From assembly GCF_001552615.1 (NCBI RefSeq), contig NZ_BCRN01000002.1:1-64000 (forward strand): a stretch of 64,000 bases of DNA. The letters run 5' to 3'. This document shows positions 1-7,220 of this stretch, one piece after another (positions within the stretch are counted from its first letter, which is position 1; each line of letters starts with the position of its first letter). Origin of the DNA: Millisia brevis NBRC 105863 (lineage in GTDB: Bacteria; Actinomycetota; Actinomycetes; Mycobacteriales; Mycobacteriaceae). A program made the translations under genes and the position numbers. The notes under the pieces are model-generated. The model did no database searches. It was not told where the DNA came from and was given only the letters and a program-made list of their open reading frames with translations.

Positions 1-89
1 CTCAGGCATCCCGGACGATGTTTCGGTCCTGTGCCCAAGCCGCGAGAACCGAATCGAAGAGTCTGCTGCCTCGAAGCCTGAGTTCTGAC

Positions 90-629
90 TCAATGCGGAC
101 GATCGAGAGTGAGCTGTCGTTCGTGGAAATCGAAATGTCTGACGGGATATCGGTACAGCTCACCAATGGTCATGTAATCGGTGAAGAACGGGTCCCAGCG
201 CACCGGGAAGAACATTCCCCGTCCCAACGCCTGCTCCGATTCGCGTTGCAGTCGGCGGCTCAGCGCACCGATGACCCGGTCGGCTTTCGTGCCCATCCGG
301 TTCCGGTCAAACACCAGGGCTGCAGCGCATGAACCGTAGTAATTCACCACGTCAAAAGGCCGCGTACCGGCATCGAGGACCTGGGCGAATCGACGCTCCA
401 CTCCGGCGGGCAGCCGGCTGACCATCCGCACCAAGGGCAGCAGCGCCGCCACCACCATGTACCCGAAGACCATGTGGAACAACAGTTGCTCGTTGGTCCA
501 CCGCGTCCCCGCCGATCGACTCCGCAACGAGGTGTCGGAAGCGTCGGCGAGGAGCCGGTGCAGATGCACACGGGTGCGTTCGAGCTCGCCGGCGATAGCG
601 ACCCTGTCCACCCGCTCGGAATGGCCCAT
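90..629 (-). CDS. DinB-like four-helix-bundle protein
   Basis: Encodes about 179 aa resembling the DinB/YfiT-like superfamily, possibly metal-dependent enzymes acting with small thiols; the substrate is unknown. Visible features are an N-terminal helix (ELERTRVHLHRLL), the segment GTRWTNEQLLFHMVFGY with a candidate metal-ligand His, and a C-terminal FDFHERQ with another His. The ATG at 629 (MGHSERVDRV) is preferred over a longer frame starting at 707 because the family starts close to this helix. It stands alone on the minus strand, with no gene in the 243 bases upstream. The family call rests on pattern resemblance only. Confidence 0.55.
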   Translation of the reverse strand: MGHSERVDRVAIAGELERTRVHLHRLLADASDTSLRSRSAGTRWTNEQLLFHMVFGYMVVAALLPLVRMVSRLPAGVERRFAQVLDAGTRPFDVVNYYGSCAAALVFDRNRMGTKADRVIGALSRRLQRESEQALGRGMFFPVRWDPFFTDYMTIGELYRYPVRHFDFHERQLTLDRPH

Positions 630-872
630 GATCCACCACCTGTCCAGGGAGCCGACGGCACTCGATGGCCGTCGATACCAGACTTCCCCCTCCCGGGCGG
701 CCTCCACAACTGCCGGCCGAATTCAGTCTCATGTCGCGAATCGATATAGCGCCCCCGTCGACCCTCGGATGCCACGTCGGACGTACCTGCCGCAGTGGCG
801 CGGCGCGGATCGCCGTGTCGTGACCGCCGGACGGCTGGCGTAACAGCAGCAGCGCGGGATGACGTGCGCCGC

Positions 873-1055
873 TCAGAGATCGAACAGCGAGAATTGGTCC
901 TTCTGTGCTCGAGTCTCGGAGTCGGCGAGGTATCGGTCGGCCATGGCCCGGGCGACGGTTTCGTCGCAGCCGAGCTCGGCGGCGACTTCACTCCAGTCGT
1001 GTCCGTTGTGCTGGAGTTGCCACGCCAGCTGGTGCAACTGTTCGTCCATGTCCAT
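873..1055 (-). CDS. Small HTH-like protein ending in QFSLFDL
   Basis: A 60-aa protein (MDMDEQLHQLAWQ...) with one short helix-turn-helix-like segment (HDWSEVAAELGCDETVARAMADRYL) and a C-terminal tail QFSLFDL. No family is recognised. The ATG at 1055 is chosen because GGGAG lies 8 nt upstream; an in-frame ATG at 1112 would add 19 residues but has no clear ribosome site. The tail resembles the QL[SD]LF sliding-clamp-binding pentapeptide, which is only a similarity. It lies 227 bp beyond the end of the arsenical operon on the same strand and could be its last gene. Confidence 0.45.
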   Translation of the reverse strand: MDMDEQLHQLAWQLQHNGHDWSEVAAELGCDETVARAMADRYLADSETRAQKDQFSLFDL

Positions 1056-1282
1056 CAGCGCCGCTCCCGCGGTCGTGTCGGCCGGAACCCGTTCGACGAC
1101 GCGGGTTCTCATTGAGACAGATGGTAAACGCGGATGCGGGCATGCGGCGGCAGACATGCCGCCCACCGTCTCGAATCGGCGACGGATCGCACGAGAGATA
1201 GGTAAACCCGCCCCCGAGGGGACGGGCGGTGTGCCGTCCATGGTGTCACCGTTTCCGTGAACATCTATGGACGCAGCGCCGG

Positions 1283-2359
1283 TCAGGGACGGATAGGCAG
1301 TGCGCGGCGGGACCGGGCGGCGGCGACCACACGATCGGCGACCCGGCCGGCGTCGCGGCCGACCCCGCGCAACGACGCCGACGACAGGCTGCGCTGCCAT
1401 TCGAGACCGACATACCCCAGCCCCAGATGAGTGGTGGAGAGACCCTGCCGGTGCCGGGGCCGGCCCGTCTCGTCGAGAGCGCCGAGACCGGTCAGATAGG
1501 GCAGGTGCGGGCGATAACCGGTACCCAACAGCACGGTGTCGGCGGTGGTGGCGGCGCCGTCGGGCCAGAACACCCGGCGGTCGTCGAGGCCGGTGAACAG
1601 CGGCCGCGGCTGCGGGTTGCCGCTGGCCAGGGCACGCCGGTAGCGGCCGGTATCGAGGACCTGCTGGGTCGGCGACGCAGGCAGCCACGGCCCCAAGGGG
1701 GCGCGGTCGACTCCGGTGACCGTGAGCCAGAAGTGCACATCACGGCCGAAGATCCGCTGCGGCAGGAACTTCGGCGGTCGGCGGCTGGCCAGAGTCACAG
1801 TAGCGACCTCGGCGAGTTCGGTGGCGATCTGCACCGCCGAGTTACCGGCACCGACCACCACCACGTTCTGGCCCGTGAGTGCAGCGGGGTCGCGGTAGTC
1901 GCCGGTGTGCAGCACCGTGCCGCCGAACGTGTCCAGCCCCGGCAGCGGTGGGATATTCGGGGACCCGAGATAGCCGGTGGCCGCGATCAGAATCGGCGCG
2001 GTGACACTGCCGCCGACAGCGGTGTGGGCGGTGTAGACGCCCCGCTCGCAGGTGACGGTCTCGACGCGGGAGCCGGTCACAATGTCGACGTCGAGTCCGG
2101 CGGCGTAGCGGCGCAGATACTCGATCACCTCGTCGCGCCGCGGATAGCGGTCCGGGGCGCCCGGAAACGCCAGGCCGGGCAGGGCACTGTATTTCGCCGG
2201 GGAGAACAGGGTCAGGCTGTCGTAGTAGTGCGGCCAGGCCCCGACCGGCTCGTCGCCGGCTTCGAGCAGCCCGGTGCGCAGGCCGCGAGCAGACAGAGCG
2301 TAGGCGGCGGCGAGGCCGGACTGGCCACCGCCGACGACGAGAGCGTCATAGTCGGTCAT
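1283..2359 (-). CDS. arsO: ArsO-type flavin-dependent monooxygenase
   Basis: Encodes 358 aa, an FAD/NAD(P)H-dependent oxidoreductase of the ArsO/flavin-monooxygenase type found in actinobacterial arsenic operons. The N-terminal FAD-binding GGGQSG lies at residues 10-15 and is followed by the family-typical DSLTLFSPAKYSALPG near 47-62. The second dinucleotide motif VVGAGNSA is at 168-175. Its role in arsenical chemistry is inferred from family and context; the substrate is not settled. The ATG at 2359 overlaps the end of the MFS gene by 4 bp, so the two are translationally coupled. It is probably controlled by the ArsR-GNAT protein encoded divergently upstream. Confidence 0.75.
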   Translation of the reverse strand: MTDYDALVVGGGQSGLAAAYALSARGLRTGLLEAGDEPVGAWPHYYDSLTLFSPAKYSALPGLAFPGAPDRYPRRDEVIEYLRRYAAGLDVDIVTGSRVETVTCERGVYTAHTAVGGSVTAPILIAATGYLGSPNIPPLPGLDTFGGTVLHTGDYRDPAALTGQNVVVVGAGNSAVQIATELAEVATVTLASRRPPKFLPQRIFGRDVHFWLTVTGVDRAPLGPWLPASPTQQVLDTGRYRRALASGNPQPRPLFTGLDDRRVFWPDGAATTADTVLLGTGYRPHLPYLTGLGALDETGRPRHRQGLSTTHLGLGYVGLEWQRSLSSASLRGVGRDAGRVADRVVAAARSRRALPIRP

Positions 2360-3591
2360 GGTGTTCCTTCGACAGTGTCGGTGGGGGTCAGCCGCGGCAC
2401 GGACGCGATCGCCAGGAGTGCGGCGAGCGCGGCGACGACCGCGAGCACGAGGTAGGCGGTGGCGTAGCTGCCGGTCGCGCCGGCCAGGGCGGTTCCCGCC
2501 CACGGCGCCAACGCCATGACCAGGACGATCGGGGCGGACATCAGCCCGCCGAGGCGCCCGTAGTGGGTCGAGCCCCACCGGTCGGTGATGGCGGTGGCCT
2601 GGATCAAGGTGAACAATCCGCGCACCAGTCCCGCGCCGATCGCCGCGCCGATCAACGCCGCGGCCGTGGTCACCGCCCCGAGCAGCGCGGTGGTTGCCGC
2701 GGTGCCGGCCAGGATCACCACGATGCGGCTGCGGACGCTGGTACGGGCGACCAGGGTCAGATAGCCGAGGCGGCCGAGGACCTGTCCGGCGCCGCCGAGC
2801 CCGAGCGTCACCGCCGCCACCGACGGGGAGAAGCCCTGTTCGAGCAGCAACGGCACCAGATTGAAGACCCCGGCGAAGGCGGTGAACGCACCGAGAGCCA
2901 ACGCGCCCACCAGTGCGAGGAACGCGGGGCTGCGGGCGATCTCCCGGTGCCCCAGGGCCGCGCCGTTCGCCGGTGGGGTCGCGGCGGGCCAGGATCCGCA
3001 TAGTCCCCACCAGTGTCCGGGGATGGTGATCGCGGCGAGGATCGCCGCGAGGATCAGGTAGGTGGTGCGCCAGTCCGACTGCTGATCCACTGCGGAGGTC
3101 AACGGGGCGAAGATGGTGCTGGCCAGGCCCGCGGCGAGGGTCAGGATCATCAGGGCGTGCACGGAGCGGTCGCCGTACCAGCGGGTCAGCGCGGCGAACG
3201 CCGGTGGGTAGAGCACCGCGCCCATCGCGGTGCCGGCCAGCAGCCACCCGGCGTAGAACACCGGCAGCGTGGGGGCGAGCGCGATCAGGACCAGCGCGGG
3301 GACGGCGAGGACCGAGCCGGCGGTCATGATCGTGCGCGGTCCGACCCGGTCGAGGATGCGCCCGACCGGGATACCCGCGAGCGCGGTGGCGAGCTGACCG
3401 AGCGAGAACGCCGCGGTGATCGACGTGGGCGACCAGCCGGTATCGGCGGAGATCGAGACCGACAGGACCGGGAACGCGTAGTACAGGATGCCCCAGCTGG
3501 TGATCTCGGTCAGGCACAGCACCGCCAGCACCCGCCGCAGCCCGGCGCCGGTGAGAGCGCCGGGCTGCGGGCGGGTCGACGTGTCGGTCAC
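2356..3591 (-). CDS. MFS transporter of the arsenical cluster
   Basis: A 411-aa major facilitator protein with about 12 hydrophobic segments. It begins TSWGILYYAFPVLSV in TM1 and carries the loop 2-3 signature as GRILDRVGPR. The GTG at 3591 (VTDTSTRPQPG) is chosen because it lies just after the upstream flavoprotein gene ends at 3597. Its position between two flavoproteins and opposite an ArsR fusion suggests efflux of an arsenical or of a modified product; this is inference, since the family transports many solutes. It is coupled to arsO by a 4-bp overlap. Confidence 0.7.
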   Translation of the reverse strand: MTDTSTRPQPGALTGAGLRRVLAVLCLTEITSWGILYYAFPVLSVSISADTGWSPTSITAAFSLGQLATALAGIPVGRILDRVGPRTIMTAGSVLAVPALVLIALAPTLPVFYAGWLLAGTAMGAVLYPPAFAALTRWYGDRSVHALMILTLAAGLASTIFAPLTSAVDQQSDWRTTYLILAAILAAITIPGHWWGLCGSWPAATPPANGAALGHREIARSPAFLALVGALALGAFTAFAGVFNLVPLLLEQGFSPSVAAVTLGLGGAGQVLGRLGYLTLVARTSVRSRIVVILAGTAATTALLGAVTTAAALIGAAIGAGLVRGLFTLIQATAITDRWGSTHYGRLGGLMSAPIVLVMALAPWAGTALAGATGSYATAYLVLAVVAALAALLAIASVPRLTPTDTVEGTP

Positions 3592-3596
3592 CGGCG

Positions 3597-4943
3597 TTAT
3601 CCGCCGGTGCGGGAGAGGGTGACCAACTGCGGCTCGGGCGCACCGCAGCACCCACCGGCCGCGGCCTCGGTGGCGGTGTCGGCGGCGGGGTCGTCGAACA
3701 CTCCGGCGCCGCCGCACACCCCGGTCTCGGGCAGGGTCAGCTCGACGCGGGCGGCGGCATCGTGGTCGCCGGCCAGGGCGGCGGCGATGCTGCGGACCTG
3801 CTCGTAGCCGGTCATCGCCAGGAACGTCGGGGCCCGCCCGTAGCTCTTCATCCCGACCACATAGAAGCCGGGTTCGGGGTGGGTGAGCTCGGCGGCCCCG
3901 TGCGGGTAGACGGTGCCACAGGAGTGCACGTTCGGGTCGATCAGCGGGGCGAGTGCGGTCGGGGCCTGCAGCACCGGGTCGAGGTCGAGACGGATTTCCG
4001 AGAGCCACGACAGGTCCGGCCGGAAGCCGGTCGAGGCGATGACCTCGTCGACCGCCTCGAGGCGGGCGCCGGTATCGGACACCATGACGACCTGACCGTC
4101 GGTGGCGGGTTCGACGGCGGCGGTGCGGAACCCGGTGACCACGGTGAGCAGCCCGTCGTCGACGGCCTTCTTGGCGCGCAGTCCCAGGGCGCCGCGGGCG
4201 GGCAGCTGGTCGTCCTGGCCGCCGCCGAACGCGGCGCCGACCTCGCCGCGGCGCACCGCCCAGGTCAGGCGGGTGCCGGGGTCGGTGCGGGTGAGCTCTG
4301 CCAGCGCCACGATTGCGTTGAGTGCCGAGTGGCCGCTGCCGGCGATGACGGTGTGCCGTCCGGCGTAGCGGGTGCGCACCGCGTCGTCGTCCAGGTCGGG
4401 GACGCGGTAGGTGATCTTCTCGGCTGCGGCGCGTTCACCGAGGGCGGGCAGGCCTTCGCCGCCGAGCGGGTTGGGGGTGGCCCAGGTGCCGGAGGCGTCG
4501 AGGACGGCGCGGGCGAGCAGGCGGGTTTCGGTGCCGTCGCGGTGGCGGAGGTGCACCGACAGGGGTTCGGTGTCGCGGCCGGCGTCGACGATGCGGTCGC
4601 GGCCGCGGCGGGCGATGCCGACGACCTCGTGGTCGAGGCGGACTGCGTCGCCGAGGGCATCCGCCAGTGGGGTCAGGTACTGCCCGGTCCAGTCTTGGCC
4701 GGTGGGGTAGGCGTCGTCGTCGGGGGCCTTCCAGCCGGTGGTGTCGAGGAGGCGGCGGGCGGCGGGGTCGATCAGTTCGGCCCAGCGGGAGAAGGTGCGG
4801 ACGCTGTGCCATTGCGTGATGGCGGCTCCGACGACGTCGCCGCGTTCGAGTACCAGCGGTTCGAGGCCGCGTTCGCGCAGGTGGGCGGCGGCGGCCAGGC
4901 CGATCGGTCCGGCTCCGACGACGACGATGGGCAACTCGCTCAT
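3597..4943 (-). CDS. FAD/NAD(P)-binding flavoprotein with Cys-rich tail
   Basis: Encodes 448 aa. The N-terminal Rossmann motif VVVGAGPIG is at residues 7-15, a second dinucleotide fold lies around AGRHTVIAGSGHSALNA, and ASTGFRPD marks the C-terminal FAD contact, as in thioredoxin-reductase/CzcO-like oxidoreductases. The last 45 residues add Cys-bearing stretches (GVCGGAG and GGCCGAP) that could bind As(III) or another soft metal. The ATG at 4943 has AAAGGA upstream. It is the first gene of the operon read leftward from the ATCGAT operator region, and is probably repressed by the divergent ArsR-GNAT protein. The precise reaction is unknown. Confidence 0.7.
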   Translation of the reverse strand: MSELPIVVVGAGPIGLAAAAHLRERGLEPLVLERGDVVGAAITQWHSVRTFSRWAELIDPAARRLLDTTGWKAPDDDAYPTGQDWTGQYLTPLADALGDAVRLDHEVVGIARRGRDRIVDAGRDTEPLSVHLRHRDGTETRLLARAVLDASGTWATPNPLGGEGLPALGERAAAEKITYRVPDLDDDAVRTRYAGRHTVIAGSGHSALNAIVALAELTRTDPGTRLTWAVRRGEVGAAFGGGQDDQLPARGALGLRAKKAVDDGLLTVVTGFRTAAVEPATDGQVVMVSDTGARLEAVDEVIASTGFRPDLSWLSEIRLDLDPVLQAPTALAPLIDPNVHSCGTVYPHGAAELTHPEPGFYVVGMKSYGRAPTFLAMTGYEQVRSIAAALAGDHDAAARVELTLPETGVCGGAGVFDDPAADTATEAAAGGCCGAPEPQLVTLSRTGG

Positions 4944-4956
4944 GACAGATCCTTTC

Positions 4957-5032
4957 ATCGATGGGTATCGATCTAAGCTGCTGTCAGAGTATCGATGGTC
5001 GTCGATGTATGCAACCATCGATGCTGATCGAT
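4957..5032. promoter_or_regulatory. Divergent ars control region with three paired ATCGAT boxes
   Basis: The 100-bp divergent gap holds hexamers ATCGAT at 4957, 4967, 4991, 5017 and 5027 and GTCGAT at 5001. They form three pairs, each with starts exactly 10 bp apart (one helical turn). This looks like a multi-site operator for the ArsR-family protein encoded at 5044, controlling both the fusion gene and the leftward flavoprotein-MFS-arsO operon. The arrangement is seen directly; binding is inferred. Confidence 0.65.
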
Positions 5033-5043
5033 ACAGTGGGGGT

Positions 5044-5931
5044 ATGACAGCACTCGGCTTACCGATCACGGTGACCCCCGGCGCGGAGGTGGACTTCGAC
5101 GCCCTGAGCCCGCAGGATGCGGCCACCTACGCCGGATGGTTCGCCTGCCTGGCCGAACCCACGCGGGTGCGGCTGCTGCACCACGTCGCCGCCCATCCGT
5201 CCGGCATCACCGTCGGCGAGCTCGCCGACAGGCTCGGGATCGGCCAGCCCACCATCTCCCATCACGTCCGCAAACTCGCCGACGTCGGCTTCGTCATCAC
5301 CGGCAAACAGGGCACCAGCACCGTGGTGCGGGTCAACCCGAGCTGCTGCAGCGACCTGCCCAGTGCTGCCGACGCGGTCATGGGGGTGCTCACCGCCCGC
5401 CCGTGCTGCCCCGAGGATGTCCCGGCCGATGTGGCCGTGCGCCCACTTGCGGGCGGTGACTGGGAGGCGGTGCGCCGCATCTACGCCGACGGCATCGCCA
5501 CCGGCGCCGCGACGTTCACCACCGAAGTCCCCAGCCGCGACCACCTCGACAGCCAGTGGTTGCCCGAGCATCGCTGGGTCGCCGAGATCGACGCACAGGT
5601 CGTCGGCTGGGCAGCCTTGAGCCCGGTATCGAACCGCGAGTGCTATCGGGGGGTGGCCGAAAATTCGGTGTATGTCGGCGACGGCATGCGCGGGCGCGGC
5701 GTCGGCAAGGCCCTGCTGCGCACCCAGGTCATCGCCGCCGATCAGGGCGGATTGTGGACGCTGCAGACCTCGATTTTCCCGGAGAACCGGGCCAGCCTGG
5801 CGCTGCACCATTCGGCGGGTTTCCGCACCGTGGGTGTGCGCGAGCGCATCGGCCGGCTCGACGGCATCTGGCGCGACACCGTGCTGCTCGAACGCCGCTC
5901 CGAGGCCGTTCCCGCCACCGAGAACCAGTGA
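5044..5931 (+). CDS. ArsR-family repressor fused to GNAT (ArsN-like) acetyltransferase
   Basis: A 295-aa fusion. Residues about 25-100 form an ArsR winged helix (LAEPTRVRLLHHV, IGQPTISHHVRKLADVGFV). Cys pairs at 101-102 and 121-122 are candidate As(III) ligands. Residues about 129-290 are a GNAT domain with the acetyl-CoA loop GMRGRGVGKALL and the phosphinothricin-acetyltransferase-like signature IYADGIATGAATFTTEVPS. That domain resembles ArsN, which acetylates arsinothricin. The fusion would join sensing to detoxification. The ATG at 5044 immediately follows the last operator box. A shorter, ArsR-only protein is excluded because the frame is continuous. Confidence 0.8.
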   Translation: MTALGLPITVTPGAEVDFDALSPQDAATYAGWFACLAEPTRVRLLHHVAAHPSGITVGELADRLGIGQPTISHHVRKLADVGFVITGKQGTSTVVRVNPSCCSDLPSAADAVMGVLTARPCCPEDVPADVAVRPLAGGDWEAVRRIYADGIATGAATFTTEVPSRDHLDSQWLPEHRWVAEIDAQVVGWAALSPVSNRECYRGVAENSVYVGDGMRGRGVGKALLRTQVIAADQGGLWTLQTSIFPENRASLALHHSAGFRTVGVRERIGRLDGIWRDTVLLERRSEAVPATENQ

Positions 5932-5948
5932 GAGTGACTCGGGTGGAG

Positions 5949-6260
5949 ATGGACATCGAACTGCTGTACTTCGACGGCTGCCCGAACTGGGAGAAGGCCC
6001 GAGACCGCCTCGCCGAGGCGCTGGCAGCGACCGGCAACGCCGGTACCCCGATCCGGCTGCGCCGTATCGAGACCCCGGAGGCCGCCGAGCGCGTCGCCTT
6101 CCCCGGATCCCCGACCATCCGCATCGACGGGACCGATCCGTTCGGCCCCACCGAGGGCGTCGGATTGACCTGCCGCGTCTACCGCACCGCCGACGGGCTC
6201 GAGGGTGCCCCGAGCACCGCCGATCTGATCACCGTGTTGCGGCAGGCCGAACACCGGTAG
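5949..6260 (+). CDS. Thioredoxin-fold-like small protein (YFDGCPNW)
   Basis: Encodes about 103 aa beginning MDIELLYFDGCPNWEKA, a motif of small thioredoxin-like proteins found beside metal-resistance regulators. Only one Cys is present in the motif (CPNW), so a classical CxxC redox function is unlikely. The PGSPTIRIDGTDPF segment matches the cis-Pro region of the fold. It starts 17 bp after the fusion gene stops; in-frame GTG codons at 5934 and 5943 are alternatives. It is probably co-transcribed with the fusion gene. Its role, perhaps metal or thiol handling, is inferred. Confidence 0.6.
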   Translation: MDIELLYFDGCPNWEKARDRLAEALAATGNAGTPIRLRRIETPEAAERVAFPGSPTIRIDGTDPFGPTEGVGLTCRVYRTADGLEGAPSTADLITVLRQAEHR

Positions 6261-6277
6261 ACCTGGCATCGGCTTGA

Positions 6278-6297
6278 CCTTCGAGTCGACTCGAGGG
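6278..6297. terminator. Hairpin between convergent ars and copper operons
   Basis: CCTTCGAG and CTCGAGGG pair (one G-U) around a TCGA loop, between the thioredoxin-like gene on the plus strand and the lipoprotein gene on the minus strand. Its position between convergent genes favours a terminator. The preceding TTGACC also makes it look like a MerR-type operator, so the call is tentative. Confidence 0.35.
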
Positions 6298-6331
6298 TTC
6301 ACCGTCGCGGAGTGAGCATGCTCCTCCGGGG

Positions 6332-7180
6332 TCAGTTCAGCGGATAGAGCATCTGGGCGGTCGCGGCGTAGGCGGTGTCGAAGTCGACGGCCAGCACTGC
6401 CTCGACCGGCCCGAGCACCGCATGCTGCTCCCAACTCTGGCCGGTACGGCTGCGCCACGCCGCGCCGTCGGTGTCGATACCCCACAACGAGCCGTCCTGC
6501 GCCGCGGACAGCAACGCCAGCGGCGGGGCATCCGGCACCACCGTGAAGGTGCGCCCGCCGTCGGTGCTGTGCTGCAGCCCGGCAGCGGTGCTCGCCCACA
6601 CCCCGGCATCGGTGACGGCGAGCGCGGCCGCAGCCACCGGCGCACCCGCGGTCCAACTGCTGCCACCGTCGGTGGAGATCAGCAATCCAGTGACACCGTC
6701 GAAACCCACCAGCAGCTCACCGTCTGTAGCAAGAGCGTGAAAATCCACCTCGCCGGTCAAGGATTTCGGCGTCCAGGTGCGGCCGCCGTCGGTGCTGTCG
6801 ATCAGCCCCAACGGATTCGGCGCCGAACTCGACGGACCCGGATGCCCGGACGCGAACAGACGGTCGGTGCCCGGCGTCCCGGTCAGTCCCATGAAGTCGT
6901 CGTCGGAGTCACCGACGCGGGTGGTGCGCCCGTTCGCGGCGATCTCGACGAGACCGGTATGGGTACCGGCCAGCACCACACCGCCGGAATCGAGGTGCAG
7001 ACCGTGCAGATGATCGAGGGCCGGTTCCAACGCGACGCCGGGCACCTCCGAGGCCACGGGGGACGAAGTCGAACCCGCTGATGCTGCGGGTTGCTCGCCG
7101 GTCGTGCAACCGGCAAGCACCGCCGCAGCAGCAACAGGCATCAGGACATGCGCCCACCGGCGCAGGGGAAAACTCGACAT
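6332..7180 (-). CDS. Copper-module lipoprotein with BNR/beta-propeller repeats
   Basis: A 282-aa exported lipoprotein. A signal peptide ending in the lipobox LAGC is followed by a Ser/Thr/Ala-rich linker. The body carries sialidase-type Asp-box repeats (STDGGRTWT, STDGGSSWT, STDGGRTFT), the mark of a BNR-like beta-propeller. It is most like the secreted propeller proteins found downstream of actinobacterial copper ATPases (F510_1955-type). It is the last gene of the leftward copper operon, 40 bp after the P-type ATPase. Its function is unknown; a role at the cell surface in copper tolerance is inferred. Confidence 0.65.
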   Translation of the reverse strand: MSSFPLRRWAHVLMPVAAAAVLAGCTTGEQPAASAGSTSSPVASEVPGVALEPALDHLHGLHLDSGGVVLAGTHTGLVEIAANGRTTRVGDSDDDFMGLTGTPGTDRLFASGHPGPSSSAPNPLGLIDSTDGGRTWTPKSLTGEVDFHALATDGELLVGFDGVTGLLISTDGGSSWTAGAPVAAAALAVTDAGVWASTAAGLQHSTDGGRTFTVVPDAPPLALLSAAQDGSLWGIDTDGAAWRSRTGQSWEQHAVLGPVEAVLAVDFDTAYAATAQMLYPLN

Positions 7181-7220
7181 GAGAAGCAGGAACTCGTTTC
7201 GGATCGCTCGGGTGACCGGC

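Noticed and set aside
3762-4976. 404-codon plus-strand frame opposite the Cys-tailed flavoprotein
   Set aside because: Its extreme Gly/Ala/Val composition is typical of antisense frames; the minus-strand flavoprotein has clear Rossmann motifs.
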